A stretch of DNA of 64,000 bases from Mycetohabitans endofungorum (GCF_037477895.1 NZ_CP132745.1:124001-188000), one strand, 5' to 3'; positions 1 through 9,240 are shown, counted from the stretch's first letter. Notes: a model not told the origin generated them from the sequence alone. Program-made: numbers and translations.

Positions 1-1
1 G

Positions 2-2500
2 TATCCGTTGCACTGGTGTGTGCATCAGCTATTCGAAGCGCAGGTCGAGCGCACGCCCGAGGCGCCGGCGCTGGTGTTTGAAGACCAAACGTTGAGCTAT
101 GCGCAGCTGAACGCACAAGCCAATCGTCTCGCGCACCAGTTGATCGAGTTAGGCGTCAAGCCCGATGTACGGGTGGCAATCTGCGTTCAGCGCAGTGCCG
201 CGCTGGTCGTGGGGCTGCTGGCAATTTTGAAAGCGGGTGGCGCGTATGTGCCGCTCGATCCGAGCTACCCAGGCGAGCGCTTGGTGCACATTCTCGCCGA
301 TGCGGCACCGAACATTGTGCTCGCGGATGCGGCCGGGCGTGCTGCATTGGGCGAGGCGGCGCTCGCGTCATGCACGGTGCTCGATCCAGCCACCCTGCCG
401 GCGTTGCCGGACACGAACCCGTCGGTGACGGGCCTGACGGCCCGGCATCTGGCGTATGTAATCTATACGTCGGGCTCCACCGGTACCCCGAAGGGCGTGA
501 TGGTCGAGCATCGGGGCGTGGTGAACCTTGCTCTGGCGCAGATTGCCTGTTTTGGGGTGCAGCCAGCCAGCCGCATTTTGCAGTTTGTCTCGTTCAGTTT
601 CGATGTAAGCGCCTCCGACATTTTTACAGCTTTAGGTTGCGGGGCAAGCTTGTATCTGTCTCCTGAGAGGGCTCGGCATGATCGAAACGGATTATGGAAC
701 TATTTGATCAGGCATCAGATCACGCATGCCGCCTTGCCCCCTACGCTGCTTCAAAATGGTGAGGGGCTGCCTTACCTGCATACCCCTTTAACTCTAATTG
801 TGGGAGGTGAAGCACCCAGTGCAACGTTGGTTCGAGACTTGGCCGATCAAGGCACGGTCTTTAATGCCTACGGCCCTACGGAGACGACCGTTTGTGCCAC
901 AGCATGGCGTGGTGCACGTGATTTCAGCGGTGAGGTTTTGATTGGTCGGCCGATTGCGAACACAAGGATCTATCTGCTCGATGCGTCTGGTCAGCCGGTG
1001 CCCCTGGGTGCGATCGGCGAGTTGTATATTGGTGGGTCGGGGGTCGCACGGGGTTACCTGAACCGCCCGGAGTTGACCGCTGAGCGCTTTGTGCCGGATC
1101 CGTTCTCCGATGACGCTGATGCACGGCTGTACAAAACCGGGGACTTGGCGCGTTATTTACCGGACGGTAATCTGGAGTTATTGGGGCGCAACGATGAGCA
1201 AGTGAAGATTCGCGGCTTTCGGATTGAACCGGGTGAGATCAAAGCATGCTTAACGGCGCATCCGCAAGTGCGTGATGCGGTGGTGCTCACATGCGGTGAG
1301 GGCTCGGCGAAGCGGCTGGTGGCGTATGTACAAGCCGAAGCGGATGAGCAATTAGCGAGCACACTGCGTGCACAGGTAGCGGCGAGCCTGCCCGAGTATA
1401 TGGTGCCCAGTGCGTTTGTGCGGCTGGACGCGTGGCCGCTGACACCGAACGGCAAGCTCGATCGGCGTGCGCTGCCCGCACCGGATGACGAGGCGCTCGC
1501 GCATCAAGCGTACGAAGCGCCACAAGGCGATCTTGAGACGACGCTGGCGACGATCTGGTCCGAGCTATTGGGTGTCGAACGTGTGGGCCGGCACGACAGC
1601 TTCTTTGCACTCGGGGGCCACTCGCTGCTGGCCATGCGCCTGATCAGTCGTGTACGCACAGCGTTAGGGGTTGACCTTGCTATTCGTACGCTGTTTGAGG
1701 CACCCACCCTCGCAGGCTTAGCACACCATTTACTTAAGCGTGACGGGATCCAGGAAAACTCGTTTTCCGTTCTGCTTCCTCTTAGGCCCACAGGCAGTCA
1801 TCCTGCTCTTTTCTGCATTCATCCCGCATTGGGTTTGAGCTGGAGCTATATGGAGCTGTCCAGTTACCTTCCCCCGAACCAGCCCCTTTATGGCCTGCAG
1901 GCTCGTGGGTTAGATGGAATAAGCCCGCTTGCATCGACCCTTGACGAGATGGTGTCAGACTATCTTGAACAAATGCGCCGGGTTCAGCCCAAAGGGCCTT
2001 ACTGCTTATTAGGATGGAGCTTCGGCGGCAATGTGGCGCATAGCATGGCTGTTCGACTCGAACACCAGGGCGAAAAAGTGGCGTTGCTGGCGTTACTGGA
2101 TAGTGCCCCTCTTGTAAGCAGCAACGCCTTTGCAGAGAAAGAAAATCAACTTGACCAGGCGATGATTAGAGAGGTGTTTGCCGCCCACTATGGCAATGAG
2201 TTAGTCTCGTCGATGGATGAGCGTTTATTGGAAAATACCGAGGAAATTGCAAAGAATAATGGGCGTATCGTGAGAGATTATTCTTTACCTCAGTATGGCG
2301 GTGATGCGCTATTGTTTCGAGCCACGGTAGCAGAGGCGGGACGTGAAACGCTCGTCACGCCTGATGCGTGGAAACCGTATGTGTTCGGGGAGATAGAGGT
2401 TCGTGACGTTCACTGTCGCCACGGAGAAATGCTTAGCCCAGGACCCACGGCGATTATTGGTCCCATCTTAGCCTGTAAGCTAGATGAGTGGGAAAGCTGA
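2..2500 (+). CDS. Nonribosomal peptide synthetase, C-terminal part (A-T-TE), 5' end outside window
   Basis: The reading frame is open from base 2, so the gene starts before the window. Visible domains are adenylation (A3 motif YTSGSTGTPKG near codon 153 counted from base 8; end motif NGKLDRR), a carrier domain (LGGHS, phosphopantetheine serine near codon 539) and a type I thioesterase (GWSFGG, Ser about 671; His in the CRHGEM segment about 805). This is the termination module of an NRPS line that loads one amino acid and releases the peptide. The specificity residues read by eye are D-V-S-A-I-G-A-V-C; I do not assign a substrate from them. The A-domain core (about 530-940) and the TE are less GC-rich than the flanks, and the flanks closely match the A domains of the minus-strand NRPS at the other end of the window. 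That suggests shared ancestry and core replacement. IS debris follows directly. Confidence 0.93.
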   Translation, partial: YPLHWCVHQLFEAQVERTPEAPALVFEDQTLSYAQLNAQANRLAHQLIELGVKPDVRVAICVQRSAALVVGLLAILKAGGAYVPLDPSYPGERLVHILADAAPNIVLADAAGRAALGEAALASCTVLDPATLPALPDTNPSVTGLTARHLAYVIYTSGSTGTPKGVMVEHRGVVNLALAQIACFGVQPASRILQFVSFSFDVSASDIFTALGCGASLYLSPERARHDRNGLWNYLIRHQITHAALPPTLLQNGEGLPYLHTPLTLIVGGEAPSATLVRDLADQGTVFNAYGPTETTVCATAWRGARDFSGEVLIGRPIANTRIYLLDASGQPVPLGAIGELYIGGSGVARGYLNRPELTAERFVPDPFSDDADARLYKTGDLARYLPDGNLELLGRNDEQVKIRGFRIEPGEIKACLTAHPQVRDAVVLTCGEGSAKRLVAYVQAEADEQLASTLRAQVAASLPEYMVPSAFVRLDAWPLTPNGKLDRRALPAPDDEALAHQAYEAPQGDLETTLATIWSELLGVERVGRHDSFFALGGHSLLAMRLISRVRTALGVDLAIRTLFEAPTLAGLAHHLLKRDGIQENSFSVLLPLRPTGSHPALFCIHPALGLSWSYMELSSYLPPNQPLYGLQARGLDGISPLASTLDEMVSDYLEQMRRVQPKGPYCLLGWSFGGNVAHSMAVRLEHQGEKVALLALLDSAPLVSSNAFAEKENQLDQAMIREVFAAHYGNELVSSMDERLLENTEEIAKNNGRIVRDYSLPQYGGDALLFRATVAEAGRETLVTPDAWKPYVFGEIEVRDVHCRHGEMLSPGPTAIIGPILACKLDEWES

Positions 2501-2570
2501 GGCACTGACCCGCCCTTTGCAAACAGGGCTAGCCAGCACCTAGTAAAGTTCGTTTTCGAAGAAGACGAAC

Positions 2571-2834
2571 ATGAAAAAGCGCTTTACGGAAGAACAGATC
2601 ATCGGGTTTCTGAAGAAAGCCGAGGCCGGCATGCTGGTCAAAGAGTTGTGCAGTCAGTACAGGTTCAGCGACGCGTCGTTCTACACGTGGCGCGCGAAGT
2701 TTGGCGGCATGGAGGTGTCGGAAGCACGCCGGCTCAAGGAGCTGGAAACCGAGAACGCGCGGCTGAAGAAGCTGCTGGCCGAGGCGATGCTCGATATGCA
2801 AGCGTTGAAGGTTGTCGTCAAGGCAAAGCCTTGA
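2571..2834 (+). CDS. IS3-family transposase OrfA
   Basis: This 87-residue protein begins MKKRFTEEQIIGFLKKAEAG, the conserved helix-turn-helix opening of IS407-group OrfA proteins, and its C-terminal half is a leucine-zipper-like heptad region (RLKELETENARLKKLL). In this family OrfA binds the IS ends, and the active OrfAB is made by frameshifting into orfB. Length and motifs are normal for OrfA. The downstream orfB is truncated, so the element cannot transpose on its own, though OrfA could still be made. Confidence 0.85.
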   Translation: MKKRFTEEQIIGFLKKAEAGMLVKELCSQYRFSDASFYTWRAKFGGMEVSEARRLKELETENARLKKLLAEAMLDMQALKVVVKAKP

Positions 2835-2996
2835 GCCGCAAGCCAAGCGCCAGGCAGTGGCGGCGATTCGGGAGAAGATGAACATCTCAGAGCGCCGCGC
2901 CTGCCGGCTTGTCGGGCTGTCTCGCAGCGTGTTGCATGACGAAGCGAAGCCGGACCATGAGAATGAAGCGCTGAGGGTGCACCTGGTAAAACTGGC
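2834..2996 (+). pseudogene. IS3-family transposase OrfB, N-terminal fragment
   Basis: The frame reads AAIREKMNISERRACRLVGL and on to HENEALRVHLVKLA, matching the N-terminus of IS407-group OrfB. After about 2996 the similarity stops (VLTHRKPAH...), so the whole DDE catalytic core is missing. The open frame runs on to 3255 through unrelated IS sequence and should not be read as one protein. Confidence 0.75.
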
Positions 2997-3064
2997 GCGT
3001 GTATTGACCCACCGGAAGCCTGCACACGTCATACTTCGGGAAAAGGAAGATGACGAGTACAAGG

Positions 3065-3270
3065 ATGGAAGAGGAAATCAAGCGTTAGACGGCCAAGCGC
3101 AAGAGCGCGCTGGTGCTGAACATCGTCCAGGGCAAGACGACGGTGGCCGAAGCCAGTGGAGCCTTTGGACTGTCGCTTTCGGAGATCGAGCACTGGGTTC
3201 GAGGGCGGCAAGCATGGCATGGAGAGCGCGCTACGGGCCAACACGCTCGACGTGAAGAAGCGATCGCGTA
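3065..3270 (+). pseudogene. IS3-family OrfA remnant (second element)
   Basis: Read from ATG 3065 the sequence gives MEEEIKR, a stop, then TAKRKSALVLNIVQGKTTVA and LSLSEIEHWV. A +1 shift is needed to continue into GGKHGMESALRANTLDVKKR. This is a recognisable IS3-family OrfA broken by one stop codon and one frameshift, with no orfB after it. It has no function as it stands. Confidence 0.65.
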
Positions 3271-3393
3271 GCCACTGGCCATTGAGAATATCCAATATAA
3301 ATGGCGGAACCATTGTTACGGCGTCTCGTAGCATAGAAGAGCGCCGTTGGGACTGCCGTTGCCGCTCGGTGTTTCAAGTCTGCGGAGGAAGCG

Positions 3394-3633
3394 ATGACGA
3401 TCTTTGATGATATCGTGAGTAAGTTGCTGCGTAGCGCTAGGCCAGATGCATGCATCGTTTCGCCGGAACCCGCGCCGGACCCGGCAGCGGCTACCGCGTC
3501 GACCGACGCGCCGATTCCGGTGCCGACACCGCTGAGTGGTGTCGATGTCGCCGCCGTGCTGGATGTCCGGGTGCGTGAAAGTGGACGTGCGCTGGATTGG
3601 CGGCGCGATGTTGCGAATAACGAAACCGATTGA
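3394..3633 (+). pseudogene. DUF3597-family protein, truncated at the C-terminus
   Basis: A good ribosome site (GGAGGAAGCG) precedes ATG 3394. The product MTIFDDIVSKLL, an Ala/Pro-rich linker, then VDVAAVLDVRVRESGRALDWRR resembles the N-terminal half of DUF3597 proteins, which are usually about 130-150 residues. Similarity ends at LDWRR and seven unrelated residues follow before the stop, for 79 residues in all. The conserved C-terminal half is absent, so I call it a truncated remnant. Family function is unknown. Confidence 0.5.
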
Positions 3634-3733
3634 CAATGCCAATGACACAATCCAACTGGATGTTGTCGATAGAATATCGGCTTCGCGCTGGCGGTCGGAG
3701 CGTCGCGCTTTCCTCCTTGTCACGATTTTCCAT

Positions 3734-4195
3734 ATGTATAAGAAAGGCGCTGTTGTCGAGATTCAATTCACCGCTAACCGGCTCAACGACCATGCAGGGG
3801 AGCCGTACTGGATCGACCTGGACCCAGACGAGGCGATGACTCTGTATCGGCAATTGCACGCCAGGTTGGCTAATGCAACGCCGCCGGCTCAACCGCTTAT
3901 CGTATCGCTGGATGCACCGGCGGCCAGACACGACTCGGCACGTGACGCACCACGTCAGGTGGGCCCCGCTGTAAGGCTCGATACCGCCGCAGCAGCCCAG
4001 CCGGCTTCGGCGGAGTCAGACGAGGTCGCGTTTCGGCAATGGGTCTGCGTGATCTGCGGCTGGGTCTATGACGAGGCGCACGGCGCGCCGGACGACGGGA
4101 TCCCGCCTGGGACCCGTTGGGACGACGTGCCGGCCGATTGGCGGTGCCCGCTTTGCGACGTCGGTAAGGCGGACTTCGCAATGGTCGAGTTCTGA
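3734..4195 (+). CDS. Rubredoxin-domain protein with N-terminal extension
   Basis: The C-terminal 50 residues form a rubredoxin: WVCVICGWVYDE, then DDVPADWRCPLC, giving the two CxxC pairs that hold one Fe(SCys)4 centre. Rubredoxins are small cytosolic one-electron carriers for alkane hydroxylases, oxygenases or reductases. Here the domain follows about 100 residues beginning MYKKGAVVEIQFTANRL, including YWIDLDPDEAMTLYRQLHARL and an Ala/Pro-rich linker that I do not recognise as a family. I chose ATG 3734 because upstream codons read through unrelated sequence. No strong ribosome site is visible there, so the start is uncertain. The gene lies between IS remnants with no partner reductase nearby. 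Confidence 0.7.
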   Translation: MYKKGAVVEIQFTANRLNDHAGEPYWIDLDPDEAMTLYRQLHARLANATPPAQPLIVSLDAPAARHDSARDAPRQVGPAVRLDTAAAAQPASAESDEVAFRQWVCVICGWVYDEAHGAPDDGIPPGTRWDDVPADWRCPLCDVGKADFAMVEF

Positions 4196-4420
4196 CCGAT
4201 ATCAATCGGTGTCACGGTTCACCGGCATGCGTCGGGGAGGCCCGGCAGGCTTGCATGGCATACTTTGCACAGCGCGGCTGAAGCCGGTCGTGGCCGATCG
4301 GCACGGTCGCATCCCGCGTTGTTTTCTTGTCACGAGGAGCAATTCGTCATGATCCGGTAATCCCCCCAAAAAACCGGTGGGAACAGAAGTGGAATTTTCT
4401 CGTTAAGGGAGTTCTACGCA

Positions 4421-5059
4421 ATGAAGAAGTCGAGATTCACGGACAGCCAGATCGTGGAGGCGCTCAAACGCGTGGAGGCAGGGCTGGCGGTACTGGATCT
4501 GTGCCGAGAGCTGGGCATTAGCACGGCGACGTTCTACAACGTGGCGCTCGAAGTACGGCGGCATGGACGTGTCGCTGATTGCGCGGATGAAGGAACTGGA
4601 GGCCGAGAATGCCCGGCTGCGCAAGATGGTCGTCGAGGAGAAGATCAAGGCCGAAATCGTTTCGGAGGCACTCGCAAAAAAGGACTGAGGCCATCTCGCC
4701 GGCGCGAGATGGCCATGCACGCGGTGTCCAGCCGAGGCATATCGATCCGGCTGGCATGTGAGGCGTTTGGGATCAGCCAGAGCTGCTATCGGTACGTTGG
4801 CCTGCGCAATGCCGAGAACGAGGAGATTGCGAACTGGCTGCTGCGTCTGACCGACAACCACCGGAACTGGGGCTTCGGGCTGTGCTTCCTGTACCTGCGC
4901 AATGTGAAGGGTTTGGGCTGGAATCACAAGCGCGTGTACCGGATCTATCGCGAACTGGAGTTGAACCTGCGGATCAAGCCACGCAAGCGGCTGGTCCGGC
5001 AGGTTCCGGAACCGCTGTCGGTGCCCACTGCCGTCAACCAGCTCTGGTCGATGGACTTT
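4421..5059 (+). pseudogene. IS3-family transposase OrfA/OrfB, 5' portion
   Basis: ATG 4421 starts MKKSRFTDSQIVEALKRVEAG, a typical OrfA. After ATFYN the frame is lost (expected KWRxKYGG; VALEVRRHGR is read instead), and IS-type sequence is recovered in another frame from about 4690 as RPSRRREMAMHAV and RLTDNHRNWGFGLCFLYLRN. The catalytic-domain opening VNQLWSMDF is cut at 5059 by the IS1111-type element. The continuation lies at 6411-6880. Confidence 0.7.
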
Positions 5060-6410
5060 CTATGGTCCACCCGCAAACCGCAAGCGCAGACTGGTGGCGG
5101 TTAACGACTCGCGTTTATCTATTCGGCCTGTGGTGATCCGGGCATTTCCAGATCTGGCCTGCATGATGTAGTCGCACGCTTCCTTCCCAATGAGTGGCGC
5201 GGCATGGTCGATGCCGGAAGTCCAGACGGGTTTGAGGGAGCGACGAATGGTCGTTTGCGCCATGCTGATTGGCTGCGCGAGTTGCGCAAGATAATAACGA
5301 CAACGCAGACAGCGTTAGTAGGTTATCTGCAGTGATGCAACTGGAAGTCTGCCCCAGTTCGCAAGACGGCCCACGCGATGCGTACGAGTTTGTTTGCCAG
5401 CGTGCAGACTGCAACATGCACATGCCGACGCTGTGCAAGCTGCACGAGCCAGCGCTGCAGGGGAGCGTCGGGATGCTTGTCCTTCCATACCCATAGCGCA
5501 CGAGCGCCCTGGACAAACAGACGCCGCAAATAGCAGTTTCCCCGTTTGGTGATACCCCGTAGGCGCGGTTTGCCACCCGTTGTATGTTGCTGTGGCACAA
5601 GACCCACCCAGGCAGCAAGGTCACGTGCCCGGTTGAAGGTTGATGCGTCTGCAATGGCTGAGACTATCGCGCTCGAGAGCAAGACGCCGACACCCGCAAT
5701 GGTCTGGAGCCGTCGGCAAAGCTCGCTCTCGCGTGCCAAGCGCTTGAGCCGTTCGTTCATCTGTTCAATGGTTGCTTCCGTGCGCTTCCACATGTCAAGT
5801 AACATGTGCCCAAGATTACGCATTATTGGACTTGAGGCCGGACTGTTCGTCCTCCAACAACGTAGGCAGGACGGTACGCAGCGCATAAAAGCCCTGGGCA
5901 ATCTCGATGCCTCTGTCCAGTAGCAGCCCGCGAATCTGATTGGTCAGCACAAGGCGTTGCTGTAGCATCCGCTCCCGGGCGCGATGCAGTGCCTGAACGT
6001 CCATTTGGTCTTCCGTCTTGATTGGCACAAAGTGCATCGTTGGCAATCTGACTGCTTCGGCGATCGCCTGTGCATCATTGAAGTCGTTCTTCTGTGACTT
6101 GACGAATGGTTTGACGTATTGGGCGGGTAGAAGCTTAACGTTATGCCCGAAGCTTTGAAATTTACGGGCCAGATACTGAGAGCCACAGCATGTCTCGATT
6201 CCTACCAGACAGGCCGAATGCTGGGCCATAAATTGCAGAAGCTGATTGCGATTGAGTTTCTCGCGCAAGACAGTATGTCCCGATGCGTCGCATCTAACAA
6301 CATGAAACCAGCGCTTACCGAGGTCGATACCCAGTGTAGTCGCGTTCATGACTACCTCCATTTGAGCAATGTACCACTACGATAGAAGAAGCGGGTGGAC
6401 AATACCATTA
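5060..6410 (-). mobile_element. IS110-family (IS1111-group-like) insertion sequence
   Basis: The element is 1351 bp and its boundaries are defined by the interrupted IS3 gene (GACTTT at 5054-5059, GTCAGCGACG at 6411-6420). Subterminal inverted repeats are visible: ATGGTCCACCCGC at 5062-5074 against GCGGGTGGACAATACCAT at 6391-6408. Subterminal repeats are the hallmark of the IS1111 subgroup. The transposase lies on the minus strand and is frameshifted. Confidence 0.8.
5323..6349 (-). pseudogene. IS110/IS1111-type DEDD transposase, frameshifted
   Basis: The start at 6349 has a clear ribosome site (GGAGGTAGTC before ATG). The N-terminal RuvC-like DEDD domain is seen as TTLGIDLGKRWFHVV, VGIETCCGSQYL and QKNDFNDAQAIAEAVR. 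The frame shifts near 5820-5840, after which the C-terminal Tnp20 part is read: IAGVGVLLSSAIVSAI, AWVGLVPQQHTTGGK and LRGITKRGNCYLR. Both halves match the family, so a single indel inactivated an otherwise full-length transposase. Confidence 0.8.
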
Positions 6411-6880
6411 GTCAGCGACGGGTTGGCCTCTGGTCGGCGCTTTCGTTGCCTGAACGTGGTTGACGATTACACGCGTGAGTGCCTGGCTATCGAGGTCGAT
6501 ACCTCGTTGCCAGGCCTGCGAGTGAAGCAGGTGCTTGAACGGTTACGAGAGAGACGAGACTTGCCCGCCTCCATCACGCTGGACAACGGTCCGGAGTTCG
6601 CTGGTAAAGTGCTGGATGCATGGGCTTACGAAGTAGGTGTCATGCTCTCGTTCATCCGTCCCGTCAAGCCAGTGGAAAACGCCTACATCTAGCGCTTCAA
6701 TGCTCGATTCCGTGACGAATGTCTGAACGAGCACGGGTTCGTTTCCATGCACCATGCCAAGCGTTTGATTGAGCAGTGGCGTATCGAGTACAACACCGAG
6801 CGGCCTCACAGCTCGCTCGGCTAGCTGGCGCCGGTGCAGTTCGCGCAGGCGCACGAAGCGAAGGAATTTTTAACCGCGGA
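6411..6880 (+). pseudogene. IS3-family transposase OrfB, 3' portion with stop codons
   Basis: This continues the OrfB catalytic core after the nested insertion: [17 protein letters not shown] and [14 protein letters not shown] carry the two catalytic Asp residues. A stop replaces the conserved Glu region just after KPVENAYI (6690-6692), and a second stop follows SSLG (about 6821). The tail RPHSSLG and AQAHEAKEFLTADS is typical of the group. The element is therefore multiply inactivated. Confidence 0.75.
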
Positions 6881-7145
6881 CTCTAACTGTGCTCCGTACT
6901 AAAACCGGGGGCAGGTCAGCCTGTATCGCTTTATCCGCTTTTTTTCTATATTTGTCGGTTTAAGCGAAGGGAATGGGCTTGAGAGCTGTCCACGCGTGCT
7001 CTATAGTGCTCTGTAGTGGTCGCCAATCCAATTGCTGAAGTCGCATAGGACAACGCAGCACGACGCTTTGGCGCGCGTTAAATGAAGCGCTTTCCTGATG
7101 CAGCAATGGATTAACGAGCGGGGCATGGCAATTGCCATTCGCTGA

Positions 7146-7535
7146 TTGATACCTGTGATGTCTGGAGGGAACAAAATGAAGAAGTACCCCAGTCTGAACC
7201 GAATGGCGCTGTACCTGTGCAATGCATCTGCTTGTCCCGTCTATTGCATACTGTTTCACACCTATATTGAGGCAAACCGAGCGTTTATTCCCAACTACGG
7301 TGATCGCTACCGGCGCCACGAAACAATCTCAACGGCGTTTGTCGAATCGACCGTCAATTATTTGGTCAGCAAGTGCTTTGTGAAGAAACAACAAATGCGT
7401 TGGAACCGGCGTGGCGCGTATCTGCTGCTGCAAACCCGCGTGCAAGTGCTCAACGGTGATTTGCGCAAAACCTTTTGTCGCTGGTTCTACGCAATGAAAG
7501 CGGACGAGCCGGTATTGTTAAAAGAGGCAGCTTAG
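7146..7535 (+). pseudogene. Transposase C-terminal fragment (copy 1)
   Basis: The last 75 residues (FIPNYGDRYRRHETISTAFV, then VSKCFVKKQQMRWNRRGAYL and LLQTRVQVLNGDLRKTF) resemble the C-terminus of ISKra4-type transposases, which read ESTVNQVVSKRFVKKQQMxW. The first half does not match, and the rest of the transposase is absent upstream. It is a remnant at the start of the duplicated unit and repeats at 10112-10501. Confidence 0.6.
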
Positions 7536-7651
7536 AAATTTTAGCTCCCGGTTTGGCAAACTCTCCTAAAATGAATTGTTTAGGGCCGACTACATAATTT
7601 CATGAATCGAGGCGCTGTAGAATATGACCTTTTAATTTAAAGGAAGGGGAA

Positions 7652-8737
7652 ATGAGCACAGTAACTGCGACTGCACCAACTTATGGCATCGACAACGGAG
7701 TACGCCACCTTATAACGACGCAAAATCTAGCGGAGCTCGGTCTTGACTGGCCCACGCTACAGACTTTTCTGGCGTCCCCCAGTTTGAAAATCAATGACCA
7801 ATCACCGGACGGCATCTCAATCAATGAGTCTACCTTCGGTAACTATTCTGGTCCAACCGCGTCGCAATTGGGTTGGTTGCTCTACATGAATGTCGGCCAA
7901 CCTGAGATTGAGCAGCGCGCTAACATTATTCAACCTCCAGCAGATGTCTTGTCTATTCGCACCTATGCGAATCGGTCCGGCGATACCAGAACCTTCAATG
8001 ACGAGATCGAATTTTCCATCGAAAATACTTTCAGTTGGTCTCTCGAGGGAACTGCGCAACTCACATTTGGTGGCAGTGCTACGGCATCGATGACTGAAGA
8101 ACTGCAAAAAAGCCTAGAAAGTAGTTTTGCGCTGATGAATTCGTCTACGCATACAACATCGAATACGCATATCAACCACAATCATAAAAACGATGTTGGT
8201 ACCCAAGACAACAGTCAAATATCGGATGAGACTAAAACTGAAAAAACCACGACGGCCACGGATACCATAACGGGAACTGGCTCCGCCACAGGCACCGGAA
8301 AGGTCGATGCCCAATTGATGCTTGGCATCACCGGCTCGATCAGTGGATCGTTGACCACATCGTGGACTTCAACTTCTTCGTTATCTGGTGACATCGTGGG
8401 GAATAGTCAGGTGCAGACGATAGCCACGCAACGGCGCCAGGTCCAGCAATACACTTATACCTTACCCGTCACGACAGCGGGGTTCGTCGCTTTGCATTAC
8501 CCCGAGCCAGTCCCCGTAGGAGACACCCCTCCGCAAGACCCGTCACAGGAAAAGGTCAATGTGATTGCTCGCAATGTTGCCTACCTCAACAACCTGCAGC
8601 CTACTGGCCAACCCTTTTTAGTAAAAGGGTTGGCGGAAACGGTGTCGGCCCTCGAAGTGGACCACACCGTCTTCGCAGCAGATCCGATTAATGCAGCGAA
8701 CAGCGCCCTCAACATAAAACAGCCCCGCTATCTGTAA
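7652..8737 (+). CDS. Putative aerolysin/ETX-MTX2-like pore-forming toxin, copy 1
   Basis: This 361-residue protein has no signal peptide. Ribosome site AAGGAAGGGG lies seven bases before ATG. Residues about 100-270 are dominated by alternating Ser/Thr and hydrophobic residues: RTFNDEIEFSIENTFSWSLE, TAQLTFGGSATASM, a Ser/Thr/His-rich loop, then GTGSATGTGKV, LMLGITGSISGSLTTSW and QQYTYTLPVTTAGFVALHY. That pattern resembles the insertion and scaffold strands of beta-pore-forming toxins of the aerolysin/ETX-MTX2 superfamily. The assignment rests on composition and strand pattern, not on a recognised signature. A small partner gene follows 32 bp downstream. A paralogue with an altered central segment lies at 10618. 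It could instead be a structural or adhesive beta-protein. Confidence 0.6.
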   Translation: MSTVTATAPTYGIDNGVRHLITTQNLAELGLDWPTLQTFLASPSLKINDQSPDGISINESTFGNYSGPTASQLGWLLYMNVGQPEIEQRANIIQPPADVLSIRTYANRSGDTRTFNDEIEFSIENTFSWSLEGTAQLTFGGSATASMTEELQKSLESSFALMNSSTHTTSNTHINHNHKNDVGTQDNSQISDETKTEKTTTATDTITGTGSATGTGKVDAQLMLGITGSISGSLTTSWTSTSSLSGDIVGNSQVQTIATQRRQVQQYTYTLPVTTAGFVALHYPEPVPVGDTPPQDPSQEKVNVIARNVAYLNNLQPTGQPFLVKGLAETVSALEVDHTVFAADPINAANSALNIKQPRYL

Positions 8738-8769
8738 CCCACACCTAAGAAATAAACGAGGTAATTATC

Positions 8770-9174
8770 ATGGTCTTTGAAAATATTTTCCAAACCGCCC
8801 AAAGCGTCTCCCAAACAGGGACCGTCGCGGGAAATGGCGTCGACGGCTACATTCCGAATACGCCCGCTGAGTCCATCACCGTACCACCGCATGACCCATC
8901 GAAGCCGTTTACACCACCAGGATCACAGGATCCCAAAATTGTGCGTGAGACCTTACCCCAAGCTCAAGTCATGTTAAATTTTGTCAGCACATTGACTCAA
9001 ACCTTGGGACAGGCTGCTGCACAACAAAACACGGCCAACAACGACCCGGCTACAACGGTGAACACGGCCTCCTCGGTCATGAGCCAAGCCGAACAAACCA
9101 CGAGCAAGTACCCCGGCACCACTCCACAGCCGGATACCCCCACAGTGCCACCCAGCTCCTCCTCCTCTTCATGA
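8770..9174 (+). CDS. Small Pro/Ser-rich protein paired with toxin-like gene, copy 1
   Basis: A 134-residue protein begins MVFENIFQTAQSVSQTGTVA, 32 bp after the toxin-like gene and preceded by GAGG. The middle (TLPQAQVMLNFVSTLTQTLG, then AAQQNTANNDPATTVNTASS) looks helical. The tail is Pro/Thr-rich and ends in a run of serines. I do not recognise a family. Position and the tight pairing, kept in both repeat units, suggest co-transcription and an accessory, chaperone-like or second-component role. The two copies differ at only a few residues (Glu/Asp and the serine tail). Confidence 0.65.
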   Translation: MVFENIFQTAQSVSQTGTVAGNGVDGYIPNTPAESITVPPHDPSKPFTPPGSQDPKIVRETLPQAQVMLNFVSTLTQTLGQAAAQQNTANNDPATTVNTASSVMSQAEQTTSKYPGTTPQPDTPTVPPSSSSSS

Positions 9175-9188
9175 CGAGTGGGTTGTGG

Positions 9189-9240
9189 GATTGACCCTAC
9201 GATGACGCAATAGCCTCATTGCGTCATCGTAGGGTCAATC
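9189..9240 (+). terminator. Long perfect hairpin after copy 1, probable terminator
   Basis: Two 22-nt arms (9189-9210 and 9219-9240) are perfectly complementary around the 8-nt loop TAGCCTCA, starting 15 bp after the small gene's stop. There is no T tract. It may terminate transcription in both directions or stabilise the mRNA 3' end. The loop is the exact reverse complement of the copy 2 loop. Confidence 0.65.

Larger units (their letters stand above)
2507..2996 (+). mobile_element. Truncated IS3-family (IS407-group-like) element
   Basis: It begins shortly after the NRPS stop with an end-like TGACCCGCCC, carries an intact-looking orfA and the first part of orfB, then breaks off inside orfB near 2996. 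Sequence downstream belongs to a different IS3-type remnant. A matching right-end motif (GGGGCGGGTCA) occurs far away near 43203-43213. That could be chance or a trace of rearrangement. Confidence 0.7.
4360..6919 (+). mobile_element. Degenerate IS3-family element split by an IS1111-type insertion
   Basis: The left part (4421-5059) and the right part (6411-about 6900) join into a single IS3 OrfA/OrfB sequence once 5060-6410 is removed: the left part ends at VNQLWSMDF and the right resumes at [22 protein letters not shown]. The right end (TACTAAAACCGGGGGCAGGTCA) sits at about 6897-6918. The left end is only approximate. The element appears to have landed just after a ribosome site and ATG (GAGGAGC...ATG 4350), so it probably interrupted another gene. 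Confidence 0.75.

Noticed and set aside
6960..7319. Minus-strand ORF MAPVAITVVGNKRS repeated at 9926
   Set aside because: It is antisense to the transposase remnant, present in both copies only because the unit is duplicated, and has no motif.
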